Below are positions 1-7,920 of a stretch of 64,000 nucleotides of DNA, in pieces (the first letter of the stretch is position 1; each line of letters begins with the position of its first letter). Below the pieces are notes generated by a model, which was not told where the DNA came from, made no database searches, and saw only the letters and a program-made list of their open reading frames with translations. A program made the translations under genes and the position numbers. Source of the stretch: Verrucomicrobia bacterium LW23 (GTDB lineage: Bacteria; Verrucomicrobiota; Verrucomicrobiia; Methylacidiphilales; UBA1321); assembly GCA_003054695.1 (NCBI GenBank), contig QAZA01000045.1, forward strand, positions 558,001 through 622,000, given 5' to 3'.

Positions 1-60
1 GAGCAGGAAAAGCAGCGCTATGGTAATGGTACGGGAGCCGGATTGACCGCGTCGTTTCAT
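1..60 (-). CDS. Partial secreted or membrane protein (N-terminus only)
   Basis: The first 60 bases, read on the minus strand, give a 20-residue start: MKRRGQSGSRTITIALLFLL. It has a basic n-region followed by a hydrophobic stretch, as in a signal peptide or first membrane helix. The frame stays open to the window edge, so the rest of the gene lies outside. An in-frame upstream ATG at 141 would add a Pro/Ser/Thr-rich 27-residue extension, so the start is uncertain. No Shine-Dalgarno sequence is visible before either start. The family cannot be judged from this length. Confidence 0.5.
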   Translation of the reverse strand, partial: MKRRGQSGSRTITIALLFLL

Positions 61-416
61 GGAGTGGCGTTTCGCAGGTAGGGGACCAGGCGACGAAGGC
101 GTGGTGGCGGGGGTAGGCGGGCTGGCGGGTTGGACAGGCATGGCGGTGGTTCTCGCGCAAGGCGTTCTGGTTAAGCGATTTGCGGTGGCGGTGGAGAGCT
201 TTGTCCAGGGCGGGCCAGTGGCGTGGGGCCTTGCGTTTCGGTGCGGTTGCGAGAAATACCCACATAACCTTACCACACTGATGTCGCGTTGTCCCTTGCA
301 GAGTTGCCGTCAGGGCGAAGCAGTTAAATATCTTTTATAGTTTACCTGTTAATTGCGGCCAACCAAGGTGGCGGCGTGGCGGTTGGCGGATGAAGTCCCC
401 AATACCACTTCAACAC
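61..416. other. Intergenic region, no gene recognised
   Basis: These 356 bases lie between the divergent partial gene at the left edge and the 3' end of the ABC transporter gene. A 93-codon plus-strand frame here has no recognisable protein features. No strong terminator or promoter was found. Confidence 0.4.
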
Positions 417-2459
417 CTAATCGGCCCATTGGTTGCGGTTGCATCCTAAAAAAGCGATGACGAGCGAAATAAGGACGTGGGAAACCAGCACCCATCCGCA
501 GATAAACAGCGTGAGGCTGGAGAGATCGGTCGTCGTCACCTGCTTCACGGCATCGTAATAGCGGGTGTCTTTCATGGTAACGAGCATGCCCGCCCAGCTC
601 CAGAAGCTGGCGATAAACGGCTGCGTAAAGATGCGGAAGCCCTCCGGCAACGCCAGTACGGCGCCGGAGAGCGGCAGCTGGAAGCCGACCAGGTAGACGG
701 AAAGGAGCGAGGCCTGCTCGGTCGTCCGCGACCACGCGGAGATGGCCAGGCACACGGCGGTCATCGCGCCGTTGACGAGCAGCAGCATGGTGAGCTGGTC
801 GAGCAGGTCGCCGGGAAATCGACATATAAACTTCACAAAGATGGTCATCACCGCCGACTGCACCCACACCAGCACCACCAGAAAGAACACCTTACTGGCC
901 AGGTAGGACGACGTGCGCAGGCCAGCCAGCTTTTCCTTCTCCAGAATAAGCCGCTCGGACACCACCTCGCGTGCAGAATTATTGCTGCCCATCAACGTCA
1001 GCAGGATGACCTGAAACATCACCAGGCCCGAGACGAGGCTGCCAACCTTGATGGTGTGCGCCGCGTACTCGCTGTTCTCCTTGATTTGCTGCAGCAGGTT
1101 AATCTCGCTCTGCATGGAGATGTTTTTCATGTTCGTCAGGCCGTCCAGCGCAAACAGCGCCACCAGGCAGGGGAACAGGATCAGCAGCACGCCCTGCAGA
1201 CTCATTTGCTCGGAGTCGCGCAAAAACAGCAGCCAGCGGCGGCGCGTAAGCGTGATAAACTGCGAGATCGCGCCCGGCAGCGGGCTGGGGCGGGATTGAC
1301 GCTCCTGCTGCTGGGAAGCAATCTCCTCCTCCACGGCGGCGCGCTCCTCGGGCGTCTCCTGGGCGGCCAGCGCGGCCTCCATCTCCTCGGCGGGCTCCGC
1401 CACAGCGGCTGCGTAGGCCGAGGCGGGCGCCGGGCGCGTGGGCGGGGCGCTGGAGGTGAGCATGGGCGGCGTGCTGCGGCCGGCCAGTTTGCGGGAGAGC
1501 GCGGTGGAGAGGGGGCTGTCGCCGTTGCCACTGCTCGCGGCAAAACGGCCGCCAGGCGACATCCCGGTGGAGAAGGGCGGCTCGGGCTCGGGCGGCATGT
1601 CCTGCACCTCGCCGACAAAGGGGGTGGAGTTGCTCTCCCACAACGTGTTCCAGCCCTCCGGCGTGGCGATGTCGGGCGCGGTGGCAAAGCGGCTTTCCAG
1701 CCACTGCGCCTCCCAGGCTTCGGCTTCCTGCTCCTCCAGGCGGTCGTACGCGGCTTCGGGATGCTCGATGTTGAAGTAGCCGAGCATGTGGTCCGGCGCG
1801 CCGTGAAAGACCAGGCGGCCGCGTTTGAGCACCGTAATGGTGTCGTACTGATCGATGTGCTTGAGGCTGTGGGTAATATTAAGCACCAGGCGGTCGCCGT
1901 CGCGGGAGATATCGCGCATCAGGCGCGTAATGTCGGTCTCGCTCTTGGGGTCCAGACCGCTCGTCACCTCGTCGCACAGCAGCAGGGCGGGGTTGCTCGT
2001 CATCTCCAGGGCCAGGGCCAGGCGGCGGCGCTCACCGCCGCTGAGCACTTTGCTGGGGCGATCGACCAGGTGGGCCAGGCCGGTGCGCTGAATAATATGG
2101 CCCAGGCGTTCGTCGCGCTCCGCCCGGCGGCGCAGGCGGCTGCGCAGGCTGAGCATGAATTCCAGGCTCTCGCGCACCGTAAGTGTCTCATGCGCAATGT
2201 TAAACTGCGGCACGTAGCCCAGCTCGCTCGGCTCGATATCGCCCTCGGTCATCACATTGCGGCCGTCCCAGATAATCTCGCCTTCGCTGGGGTGATGCAG
2301 GCCGGCAATCAGCTTAAGCAGCGTGCTTTTGCCGCAGCCGGACGGCCCGATAACCGCGCCGAGCGTGCCCCGCTGAAAGTTGAGCGAAACCTGGTTGAGC
2401 AGGCGTTGCGGCTCGTCGCCCGTGTGGAGCTCAACGCTCACTTTTTCAAGCTGAAGCAT
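417..2459 (-). CDS. ABCG-type ABC transporter, fused ATPase and membrane domains
   Basis: This 680-residue half-transporter has its ATPase domain first and its membrane domain second, the order of the ABCG/White family. The ATPase domain occupies residues 1-230, with Walker A GPSGCGKS at 38-45, signature LSGGERRRL, and Walker B LLLCDE followed by a D-loop (SGLD). A long Pro/Ala/Glu-rich linker of about 150 residues follows. An ABC-2-type domain with about six hydrophobic segments fills residues 450-680. The start is placed at MLQLEKVS because an upstream 40-codon extension is Arg/Ser-rich and not conserved-looking. There is no Shine-Dalgarno sequence; the leader is pyrimidine-rich on the coding strand. 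The substrate is unknown; lipid or drug export at the inner membrane is typical of the family. Confidence 0.88.
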   Translation of the reverse strand: MLQLEKVSVELHTGDEPQRLLNQVSLNFQRGTLGAVIGPSGCGKSTLLKLIAGLHHPSEGEIIWDGRNVMTEGDIEPSELGYVPQFNIAHETLTVRESLEFMLSLRSRLRRRAERDERLGHIIQRTGLAHLVDRPSKVLSGGERRRLALALEMTSNPALLLCDEVTSGLDPKSETDITRLMRDISRDGDRLVLNITHSLKHIDQYDTITVLKRGRLVFHGAPDHMLGYFNIEHPEAAYDRLEEQEAEAWEAQWLESRFATAPDIATPEGWNTLWESNSTPFVGEVQDMPPEPEPPFSTGMSPGGRFAASSGNGDSPLSTALSRKLAGRSTPPMLTSSAPPTRPAPASAYAAAVAEPAEEMEAALAAQETPEERAAVEEEIASQQQERQSRPSPLPGAISQFITLTRRRWLLFLRDSEQMSLQGVLLILFPCLVALFALDGLTNMKNISMQSEINLLQQIKENSEYAAHTIKVGSLVSGLVMFQVILLTLMGSNNSAREVVSERLILEKEKLAGLRTSSYLASKVFFLVVLVWVQSAVMTIFVKFICRFPGDLLDQLTMLLLVNGAMTAVCLAISAWSRTTEQASLLSVYLVGFQLPLSGAVLALPEGFRIFTQPFIASFWSWAGMLVTMKDTRYYDAVKQVTTTDLSSLTLFICGWVLVSHVLISLVIAFLGCNRNQWAD

Positions 2460-2774
2460 ATGGCGGAAGGAAAGGGGAAGGGATGCGAGAGAGGAGAGGA
2501 AGGAAGGTGCTGCTGAAAGAGGCGCGCAAGCGTGCGTGCGTGCGCGACGCGCGAGAGCGAGCGCTCGCGACGTTGCCACCCCGCGCGATCGAGGCCCGAT
2601 GCAGTACTAACCCACATGTAAGCCGACAGTTGCGCGGAAACGTAAGCAAAAGCATTCTACCCGCCGCCAATGCCGCAGGATGTGGAGATGCTGTTGCCCG
2701 GCCTAAGCTTCAGGGTTATCCCATATCTTACCGAATAGCGACAATCGCATTCGCATCGCCCTAAAATGATAGTT
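2460..2774. other. Leader of the ABC transporter gene
   Basis: No gene is recognised here. Next to the ABC start the minus strand is almost pure pyrimidine. Further up is a GC-rich stretch with iterated GTGC/GCGC and a perfect 12-bp palindrome, GCGAGCGCTCGC, at 2557-2568. This could be an operator or an mRNA hairpin; neither is shown. Confidence 0.35.
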
Positions 2775-2873
2775 ATGAAAGGCAAAAGACGCAAGCGCGA
2801 TATCCGAAGATTGCTGCGCAGCGCCCGCAACCGCAACCAGGTTGGCGACCTGCGCAACGCCACGCGTGACTAA
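2775..2873 (+). CDS. Possible 32-aa highly basic peptide
   Basis: ATG at 2775 opens a 32-codon frame ending in TAA at 2871-2873. The product starts MKGKRRKRDIRRLL and has about 12 Arg/Lys residues, with a calmer DLRNATRD tail. A TAAAAT hexamer lies just upstream at 2762-2767. No Shine-Dalgarno sequence is present. The peptide could bind nucleic acid or ribosomes, but a chance frame in GC-rich DNA is equally possible. Confidence 0.25.
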   Translation: MKGKRRKRDIRRLLRSARNRNQVGDLRNATRD

Positions 2874-2945
2874 CAGGAACGCCAGGCAAAATACCGCGCC
2901 GGCCAGCCGCCGGCGGGCGGGCAGGGCGGTGGCGGAGGAGAATAC

Positions 2946-3030
2946 TTAAACACCGATTACACGGAAGGGGAGGGAGCGAAGGGAAACTTGCTGCGTCCCC
3001 ATCCGCGTAACCTGTGTGATTCGCGGTTAA
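2946..3030. repeat. Weak inverted repeat between small ORF and STAS gene
   Basis: The arm at 2946-2965 (TTAAACACCGATTACACGGA) faces a degenerate complement at 3001-3030. The sequence resembles the TTAACCGC...TACACGG class of intergenic repeat. It lies downstream of the STAS gene and may act in transcript ending. Confidence 0.35.
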
Positions 3031-3059
3031 CTACTCCCCCTCCACCGCGCAAACTGCGC

Positions 3060-3557
3060 TTAATCGTCCCCGGGCACGCCGAGGTCTTCTTTGAGGTAGG
3101 CCACCACGTCCTTGAACTTGGGCAGGTTGCGTGGGTCGAGGTTGATGAGATTGTTGTGGGCTTCCAGCATGTTCAGGCCGCTCTCCCGCTTGGTGGGGGC
3201 GCCGGCGGGCAGTTCTTCCATCTTCACGGGCTCCTCCGGGGCGGGGGCGTTGATGGAGAGGATGCGGTCCAGGCCGAGGTTCTGGAAGAGCTCCATGTTG
3301 CGGGGCGTTACCTTCACAATTTTGACTTTGCCCTGGTGCTCGCGCACTTTGGTGCCAAGGCCGGCCAGGGTGCCGAGAAAGGTGCTGTCGAGGTAGGTGC
3401 ACTCCTCCATGTCGACGGTCCACTGGTACACGCCGTCGGCGACGAGCTTCTGGCAGAATGTTTTGACAGAGCTTGCGTTCTGGAAGGATCCGCGCCCGAT
3501 GACGTGGATGAAAGCCTGGGCGCCTTCCCTGGATACAAGTATTTTCGAATTATCCAC
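3060..3557 (-). CDS. STAS-domain protein, anti-sigma-factor-antagonist-like
   Basis: A 165-residue cytosolic protein. Residues 1-100 fit a STAS fold: alternating strands, then VDMEECTYLDSTFLGTLAGL around residues 48-67. D57-S58-T59 occupies the position of the phosphorylated Ser/Thr in SpoIIAA/RsbV-type antagonists. A 60-residue C-terminal extension (from PAPEEP) lies outside the STAS core. By family, it would bind an anti-sigma kinase or related partner in a phosphorylation-controlled switch; no kinase or phosphatase gene is adjacent. Start ATG at 3557 gives the complete domain. Confidence 0.8.
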   Translation of the reverse strand: MDNSKILVSREGAQAFIHVIGRGSFQNASSVKTFCQKLVADGVYQWTVDMEECTYLDSTFLGTLAGLGTKVREHQGKVKIVKVTPRNMELFQNLGLDRILSINAPAPEEPVKMEELPAGAPTKRESGLNMLEAHNNLINLDPRNLPKFKDVVAYLKEDLGVPGDD

Positions 3558-3593
3558 AGTACCCTCTACTATAACGCGCGGCAGGGGGGCGAG

Positions 3594-4241
3594 TCAACGC
3601 GGGAGAACGATCCCCGAGCGGGAACGTTCCGCCGCGCGCGTCGCCGGCCAGGCGTCCACCCACCCCTTCAGCCACCCAAACCGCAGCGCCGCAAGCAGTA
3701 GCAGCACGGGCGCGGCCGCCCCGGCCAGCGCGCCGGCGGCATACAATGTGAGCGTCCGCACGCCGTAGGAAGCGACGGGCATGGGGCCGATAGCCAGGCT
3801 GCGCACTTTGTTGCGGTACTGGTTGGGCCAAAGACTGAGGCGGCCGTAGTGGGGGTGAAGACAGGTATAGGTCTTGTCGAAATTCTCGGGAACCACGAAG
3901 TAGCGTTGACCTGTGGTAAAGCAGTAGACGACATAGCGCTGGCCTTCCTTCGGCGCCCGGTTGCTCCTTTTGGCGAGCCACATGACGTGGGGCTCCTCCA
4001 CAAACCCGGAGGCAAACAGGGGCGCGCCGGGCGATGCGCTGTTTTTCCACGTCTCCAGCACGCGCAGCCGCGGCTCCTTCCTCCCGTCCACCTCCGCCAC
4101 GCACAGCACAATACCCGTGCTTTCGCTGACAAGTTCGGGCAGGCTGTAGTCTACCTTGCTGCCAAGCTCCGCCCGGGCGGGGCTGGCTGTGGCAAGCAGC
4201 ATCAGCATCCACAGCAAGGCTGCAACGCGACGGATTGTCAT
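3594..4241 (-). CDS. Exported protein of unknown function with C-terminal membrane helix
   Basis: A 215-residue protein. Residues 1-24 form a signal peptide (basic MTIRR, hydrophobic core, cleavage after ASPARA). The mature part contains Cys residues (VLCVAEV, VVYCF, YTCLHPH) and aromatic-rich strands, then one hydrophobic helix at about 170-190 and an Arg-rich tail. This suggests a protein anchored in the inner membrane with its domain in the periplasm. No family is recognised. It lies 36 bases upstream of the STAS gene on the same strand, so the two may be co-transcribed. Confidence 0.65.
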   Translation of the reverse strand: MTIRRVAALLWMLMLLATASPARAELGSKVDYSLPELVSESTGIVLCVAEVDGRKEPRLRVLETWKNSASPGAPLFASGFVEEPHVMWLAKRSNRAPKEGQRYVVYCFTTGQRYFVVPENFDKTYTCLHPHYGRLSLWPNQYRNKVRSLAIGPMPVASYGVRTLTLYAAGALAGAAAPVLLLLAALRFGWLKGWVDAWPATRAAERSRSGIVLPR

Positions 4242-4305
4242 CCCACAAGCCTACCAGCGGCGCGCGCGCATGCGATGAAAATCGGTGCGGAAGGGGGATG
4301 GGGAT

Positions 4306-4571
4306 TGTTTAACCACGGAGCACACGAAGCACACGGAATTTACGGAGGGGACGAAAGGGAAGTGGTTTGGATACTGCGAGCGCTTCCCTTTCTTAAACTT
4401 GGTGTCCTGGTGACTTGGTGGTTAAAATTTTTTAGGACATAGAGTGAGTCGCGAAGCAAATTAACCACCAAGTCACCAGGACACCAAGTTTCGGAGGAAG
4501 CAGCTGCCCCACCTTCTATTGTCGTCCCCTCCGTAGATTCCGTGTGCTTCGTGTGCTCCGTGGTTCAACCA
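4306..4571. repeat. Nested long inverted repeats (two repeat families)
   Basis: Outer arms at 4306-4355 and 4519-4571 are near-perfect complements built on CCACGGAGCACACGAAGCAC. Inner arms at 4389-4425 and 4461-4497 are built on ACTTGGTGTCCTGGTGACTT and its complement. The element fills the gap upstream of the exported-protein gene and downstream of the MFS gene. Related single or paired copies occur at 19376, 27191, 33098, 45311 and 59231. No transposase is present. Confidence 0.85.
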
Positions 4572-4584
4572 TCCCCTCCCCTCC

Positions 4585-6033
4585 TTACTCCGGCGCCACG
4601 TAGCCCTTCGGCCCGCCCAGCGCCATAAAGCGGCGGTGGACGAAGAATCCCATGCCGAGCGCCATGACGCACATGAAGGCGCCGACGGCGAAGGTGTACT
4701 CAAAGTGCCGGCCGGGGAAGTCGTGCAGCATGCCGCTCATGCCGCCTTTGCCGGCGGTGCTGCTGAGGATGGGATAGCCCCAGCCCGACATGTCCACCAT
4801 CGCCCCCAGCATCAGCGGAAACACAATGCCCACCAGGGAGCCGAGGATGCCCGCCGCCGACGCAAACTGCGCATAGCTGCTGCGCGGAAACAGCCGCTGC
4901 CCCAGGCTGGCCGCGCTGGTAAAGATGCACCCGCTGATGACGTTGTGTACAAAGATGGCCACCCAAAAGGTATCGTGCGTGGTGGCGTACATGGCGCCCC
5001 ATATGCAGGAGAGGCCGTACAGCGCCACCGTAATCATCGTAAGGCGCAGCGGGTGAATGAGATCCGCCAGCCAGCCCAGCGGCAGGCCCAGGCAGAAGGA
5101 GATGGCGTAGCACATCGTCTGGATCTTGCCGAAATCCTCCATGCTCATGCCCACGCTTTGGCGGTAGTTGTTGGCCAGCAGGTTAACGGGCCCGGCCGTC
5201 AGCCCGTTAAACAGCAGCATAAAGAAGATGGTGAGGTAGTAACGGTTGCTGAAGCACAGCTTCCCGTACTCCTGCGCCTGCGCCCAAAAGCCCTTGCGGT
5301 TGGGATCGATGGGCGGCGGCTCCGGGTAGGTGCCCTCCTTAATGTTAAGGCACGTGAGGAAAAACGCCGAGCCGTAAAAAGTGCCTATGGAGATGAACAG
5401 CAGGGCGTAGTGGGTGGGGATAAGCCCCATAATCCACCAGCCCACAATCATCCCGTCAATAAGGCTGACCATGCGGAACATGCCGTGAAAGCGGCCGAGC
5501 AACTCCGGCGGCACCACGTCGTTCAGCAGCCCGCCAAACACCGCTCCGCTGGCAATGGCCGCAAACTCAAACACCGCCCAGGCCACGGCAAAGCAAAAGA
5601 TGGAGATGCCCACCTCGCTCAGCCCCGGCACCGCGGCATGCACCGTGCTGGAGATCCACGGCGTCAGGCCCAGGAAAATCATGCCCAGCGCGGAGAGGGG
5701 CGTGGTGATGAGCAGAAACGGAATGCGCCGGCCGCGCGGCCCCCGGTGGCGGTCGGACATGACGCTGATGATGGGCACCAGGATGAGCCCCAGCGCGGCG
5801 GGAAAACTGCTCATGAGGAGCAGAAACACCAGGTTGGCACTGGGCAATCCGCTCAGCAGCGTACCCAGGTACCACTGCGCCATGGGGGTAACCGAGCGCT
5901 CGCGCATGGCCCACGCAAAGTCCCCCAGCAACAGCCACACAAACAGCGCCGCCAGCCCGCCCGCCGTGTAAGTCAGCGTGCCCACATGCCACAGGCGCGG
6001 CGTTGCGGAGGGAGGCGGGGAAGTGGAATGCAT
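4585..6033 (-). CDS. MFS transporter, GPH/SLC45-like sugar symporter
   Basis: A 482-residue membrane protein with about 12 hydrophobic segments. After the third segment comes SDRHRGPRGRRIPFLL, the loop 2-3 motif of MFS carriers in the form common in glycoside-pentoside-hexuronide and sucrose-type symporters. A Gly-rich repeat of this pattern (LPLGWLADLIHPLR) follows in the second half. Start ATG at 6033 (MHSTSPPPS) is preceded by a C/T-rich leader and leaves a short cytosolic N-terminus; the longer frame to 6174 reads low-complexity sequence. It would import a sugar or glycoside across the inner membrane. Substrate not predictable. Confidence 0.8.
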   Translation of the reverse strand: MHSTSPPPSATPRLWHVGTLTYTAGGLAALFVWLLLGDFAWAMRERSVTPMAQWYLGTLLSGLPSANLVFLLLMSSFPAALGLILVPIISVMSDRHRGPRGRRIPFLLITTPLSALGMIFLGLTPWISSTVHAAVPGLSEVGISIFCFAVAWAVFEFAAIASGAVFGGLLNDVVPPELLGRFHGMFRMVSLIDGMIVGWWIMGLIPTHYALLFISIGTFYGSAFFLTCLNIKEGTYPEPPPIDPNRKGFWAQAQEYGKLCFSNRYYLTIFFMLLFNGLTAGPVNLLANNYRQSVGMSMEDFGKIQTMCYAISFCLGLPLGWLADLIHPLRLTMITVALYGLSCIWGAMYATTHDTFWVAIFVHNVISGCIFTSAASLGQRLFPRSSYAQFASAAGILGSLVGIVFPLMLGAMVDMSGWGYPILSSTAGKGGMSGMLHDFPGRHFEYTFAVGAFMCVMALGMGFFVHRRFMALGGPKGYVAPE

Positions 6034-6186
6034 GGGCAGGGGGAGGAGAAGGGAAGGAGGAAGCCGGCCAAAGGGCGGTGAAGCGGCGGGCGCCGATGCC
6101 GTTGCAGGAATACGTCGGCAAGAGGCGGAATGGTACACGTAGCCAGAGTAGAAAACAACGAATTCACAATTCAATCTGTTGAATAT

Positions 6187-6201
6187 TGAGATTGATTCTC
6201 A
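6187..6201. promoter_or_regulatory. Palindrome TGAGATTGATTCTCA, possible Fur-type operator
   Basis: A perfect TGAGA-N5-TCTCA palindrome lies about 150 bases upstream of the MFS start. It resembles the core of Fur boxes (TGAGAATGATTCTCA type). The local DNA is unusually AT-rich for the window, consistent with a promoter. Another dimeric regulator could equally bind such a site. Confidence 0.3.
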
Positions 6202-6342
6202 TAAGTGCGCGCGTGAATGTAAGGCCAAATAACTGTGCGAACGGGCCCAAGAGTGGGCTCAATACAGGTGATATCCGTCAGGTTGAGGACCAGGTAGAGT
6301 GTCTAAAACCGGCGAGTACGCCTTCCTGGATCATCATGTCTT

Positions 6343-6509
6343 TTCCCCCGTTGCGTACGTTGCGCTTCTGCTTCTGCCCGTTGCGACCGTTGCGTGAAAA
6401 TCCGTTAAGGACCTCGCCCCAGTAATAGAGTGAAGCGATCCGTGGAGCAGATTTTCACGCAACGGTCGCAACGGGCAGAAGCAAAAGCGCAACGAACGCA
6501 ACGGGGGAA
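6343..6509. repeat. Long inverted repeat, GTTGCGACCGTTGCG family
   Basis: Arms of about 60 bases at 6343-6402 and 6450-6509 are near-complementary and rich in the TTGCG/CGCAA pentamer. A second copy with the same pentamers but a different centre lies at 24990-25142. From 6202 to 6342 and 6510 to 6745 I see no gene, only one arm-like CATTCGTGAGATTCGTGG near 6630. Confidence 0.85.
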
Positions 6510-6745
6510 CTTACGCGGGCCCTGCTCTAAACTGCGCCTGGATTCACAAACTTTCCCCGCTCGTTCGTTCCATCGCAGGCACAGCGTGTGGCCTGCCGCA
6601 ACAGGTATGCCGTCTCCCCTCTCTCTCTCCATTCGTGAGATTCGTGGTTAAGCTGCCTTTTGTCGCCAACTCCTTCACCCCTCCACCTTCCCCCGGCGAA
6701 ATCCAGTTTACATCCCCGCAAATTGAGGGAAGCTACCCTGTATAT

Positions 6746-7447
6746 ATGAAGCGCGAGATCCGGCATTCCTTCGTTGCGATGGCCCTGGCCATCATTCTGG
6801 TGCCCGTACTGGGCGCCGCCCCCGCCGCAGCCCAGGACAAGAAAGGACCGCCGCCCCCCGGCGCCGCCATGGCCACGCCGCTGGACGGTAAAGGCAAGCA
6901 AAAGGCGCCCAAGCCGCCGCCCGGGCCGGAGATCCACACCACCATCTTTATCGGCAAACCCGCGCCGGATGTGTGGAAAGCCCTGGTTACCAAGGACATT
7001 GTTGACCAGTATTACATGATGCCCCTGCTGACGCTTGACGGTAAAGTGGGCGGCAAAATTGCCTACGGCATGAGCGGCGTGGAGGCTATCACGGGCAAAG
7101 TCGTCAAGTGGCAGGAGCCCGACGCGGCCGGCACGGCGGACGCCATCCTGGTCCACACCTTCAAGTTCGACGGCACTACCGACCCCGAGACGACCGTCAG
7201 CTACACAGTCAAGCCGATCGGCAAAGACATGTGCGCCCTGTCCATCTCCCACACCGGCTACAAAGCCGAGAATGAGACCTTTGCCGAAGCGGCCGGCGGC
7301 TGGCCCGTCATCCTCTCCTCCCTCAAAACGCTGATGGAAACCGGCAAACGCCTCCCCTGGCCCACCGGCCCCTCCGGCGGCGGCGCCCCCGCCCCCAGCA
7401 CCGACGTGCCCACCAGCGAGGACAAGGATAAACCGTCCGGCAAGTAA
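6746..7447 (+). CDS. Exported SRPBCC (AHSA1-like) protein
   Basis: A 233-residue protein starting MKREIRHSF at ATG 6746. Residues 1-28 form a signal peptide ending APAAAQ. A Pro/Gly/Lys-rich spacer follows to about residue 70. Residues 72-210 look like an SRPBCC/AHSA1 fold: the sequence IHTTIFIGKPAPDVWKALV is the typical first strand and helix, and WPVILSSLKTLMETG is the C-terminal helix. The tail is Pro/Gly/Ser-rich. The family binds hydrophobic ligands and is normally cytosolic, so export is unusual. No neighbouring gene suggests a ligand. Confidence 0.75.
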   Translation: MKREIRHSFVAMALAIILVPVLGAAPAAAQDKKGPPPPGAAMATPLDGKGKQKAPKPPPGPEIHTTIFIGKPAPDVWKALVTKDIVDQYYMMPLLTLDGKVGGKIAYGMSGVEAITGKVVKWQEPDAAGTADAILVHTFKFDGTTDPETTVSYTVKPIGKDMCALSISHTGYKAENETFAEAAGGWPVILSSLKTLMETGKRLPWPTGPSGGGAPAPSTDVPTSEDKDKPSGK

Positions 7448-7515
7448 GTTTCCCGCCCCGGGGTACCTGGACCGGTTCACATCTGGAATTGGTCTTGCTG
7501 TAAGTTACTCGCTTT

Positions 7516-7762
7516 TGCCGTACGAACAGGCAGGGCGACGCGCCTGGCGATTTTCGCGCAAAGGGCGCTAAGGACGCAAAGTTCGCGAAGGGGGGGGAAG
7601 ATGGCAGGACAACTACATCTCACGTGTCTGCAGAGAATGGATAAACTGGAATAGCAAATTTCCTGTCCCTTGCCATCCCCCTTCCCCCCTTCGCGAACTT
7701 TGCGTCCTTAGCGCCCTTTGCGCGAAAAACGCCAGGCGTGTTGCTATCCCAATTCGTACGGC
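7516..7762. repeat. Long inverted repeat, GGGCGCTAAGGACGCAAAG family
   Basis: Two arms of roughly 95 bases (7516-7610, 7667-7762) are near-complementary, including the flanking GCCGTACGAA / TTCGTACGGC. Most of the gap between the SRPBCC gene and glgA is this element. Both genes converge here, so it could help end transcription from both sides. Confidence 0.85.
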
Positions 7763-7795
7763 ACTACGTAAAGACTTTTGCGGAGAGGGTCCGAA

Positions 7796-7822
7796 GGACG
7801 CAAAGGACGCAAAGGACGCAAA
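7796..7822. repeat. Three tandem copies of GGACGCAAA
   Basis: The 9-mer GGACGCAAA is repeated exactly three times, next to the long inverted repeat that contains the same AAGGACGCAAAG word. It looks like a decayed or expanded fragment of the same repeat family. Confidence 0.8.
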
Positions 7823-7920
7823 GCGGGGAAGGGGAGCGAAGGAGGCCGGAACCCTTTGGTGGCCAGGATCTTACCCTCGTCGCCGCCGCCTCCTCCTCAT
7901 CATCCCCCCGGCTCGACGCC

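Noticed and set aside
59-340. 93-codon plus-strand frame at the left edge
   Set aside because: Low-complexity Gly/Val-rich start, no leader signal, and it lies antisense to the likely N-terminal part of the gene at 1-60.
477-2516. Long plus-strand frame of 679 codons opposite the ABC transporter
   Set aside because: It is the antisense of a clear ABC transporter; the product is His/Arg/Gln-rich nonsense typical of GC-rich shadows.
4306-4571. Insertion sequence
   Set aside because: Inverted repeats are present but no transposase frame or target-site duplication could be seen.
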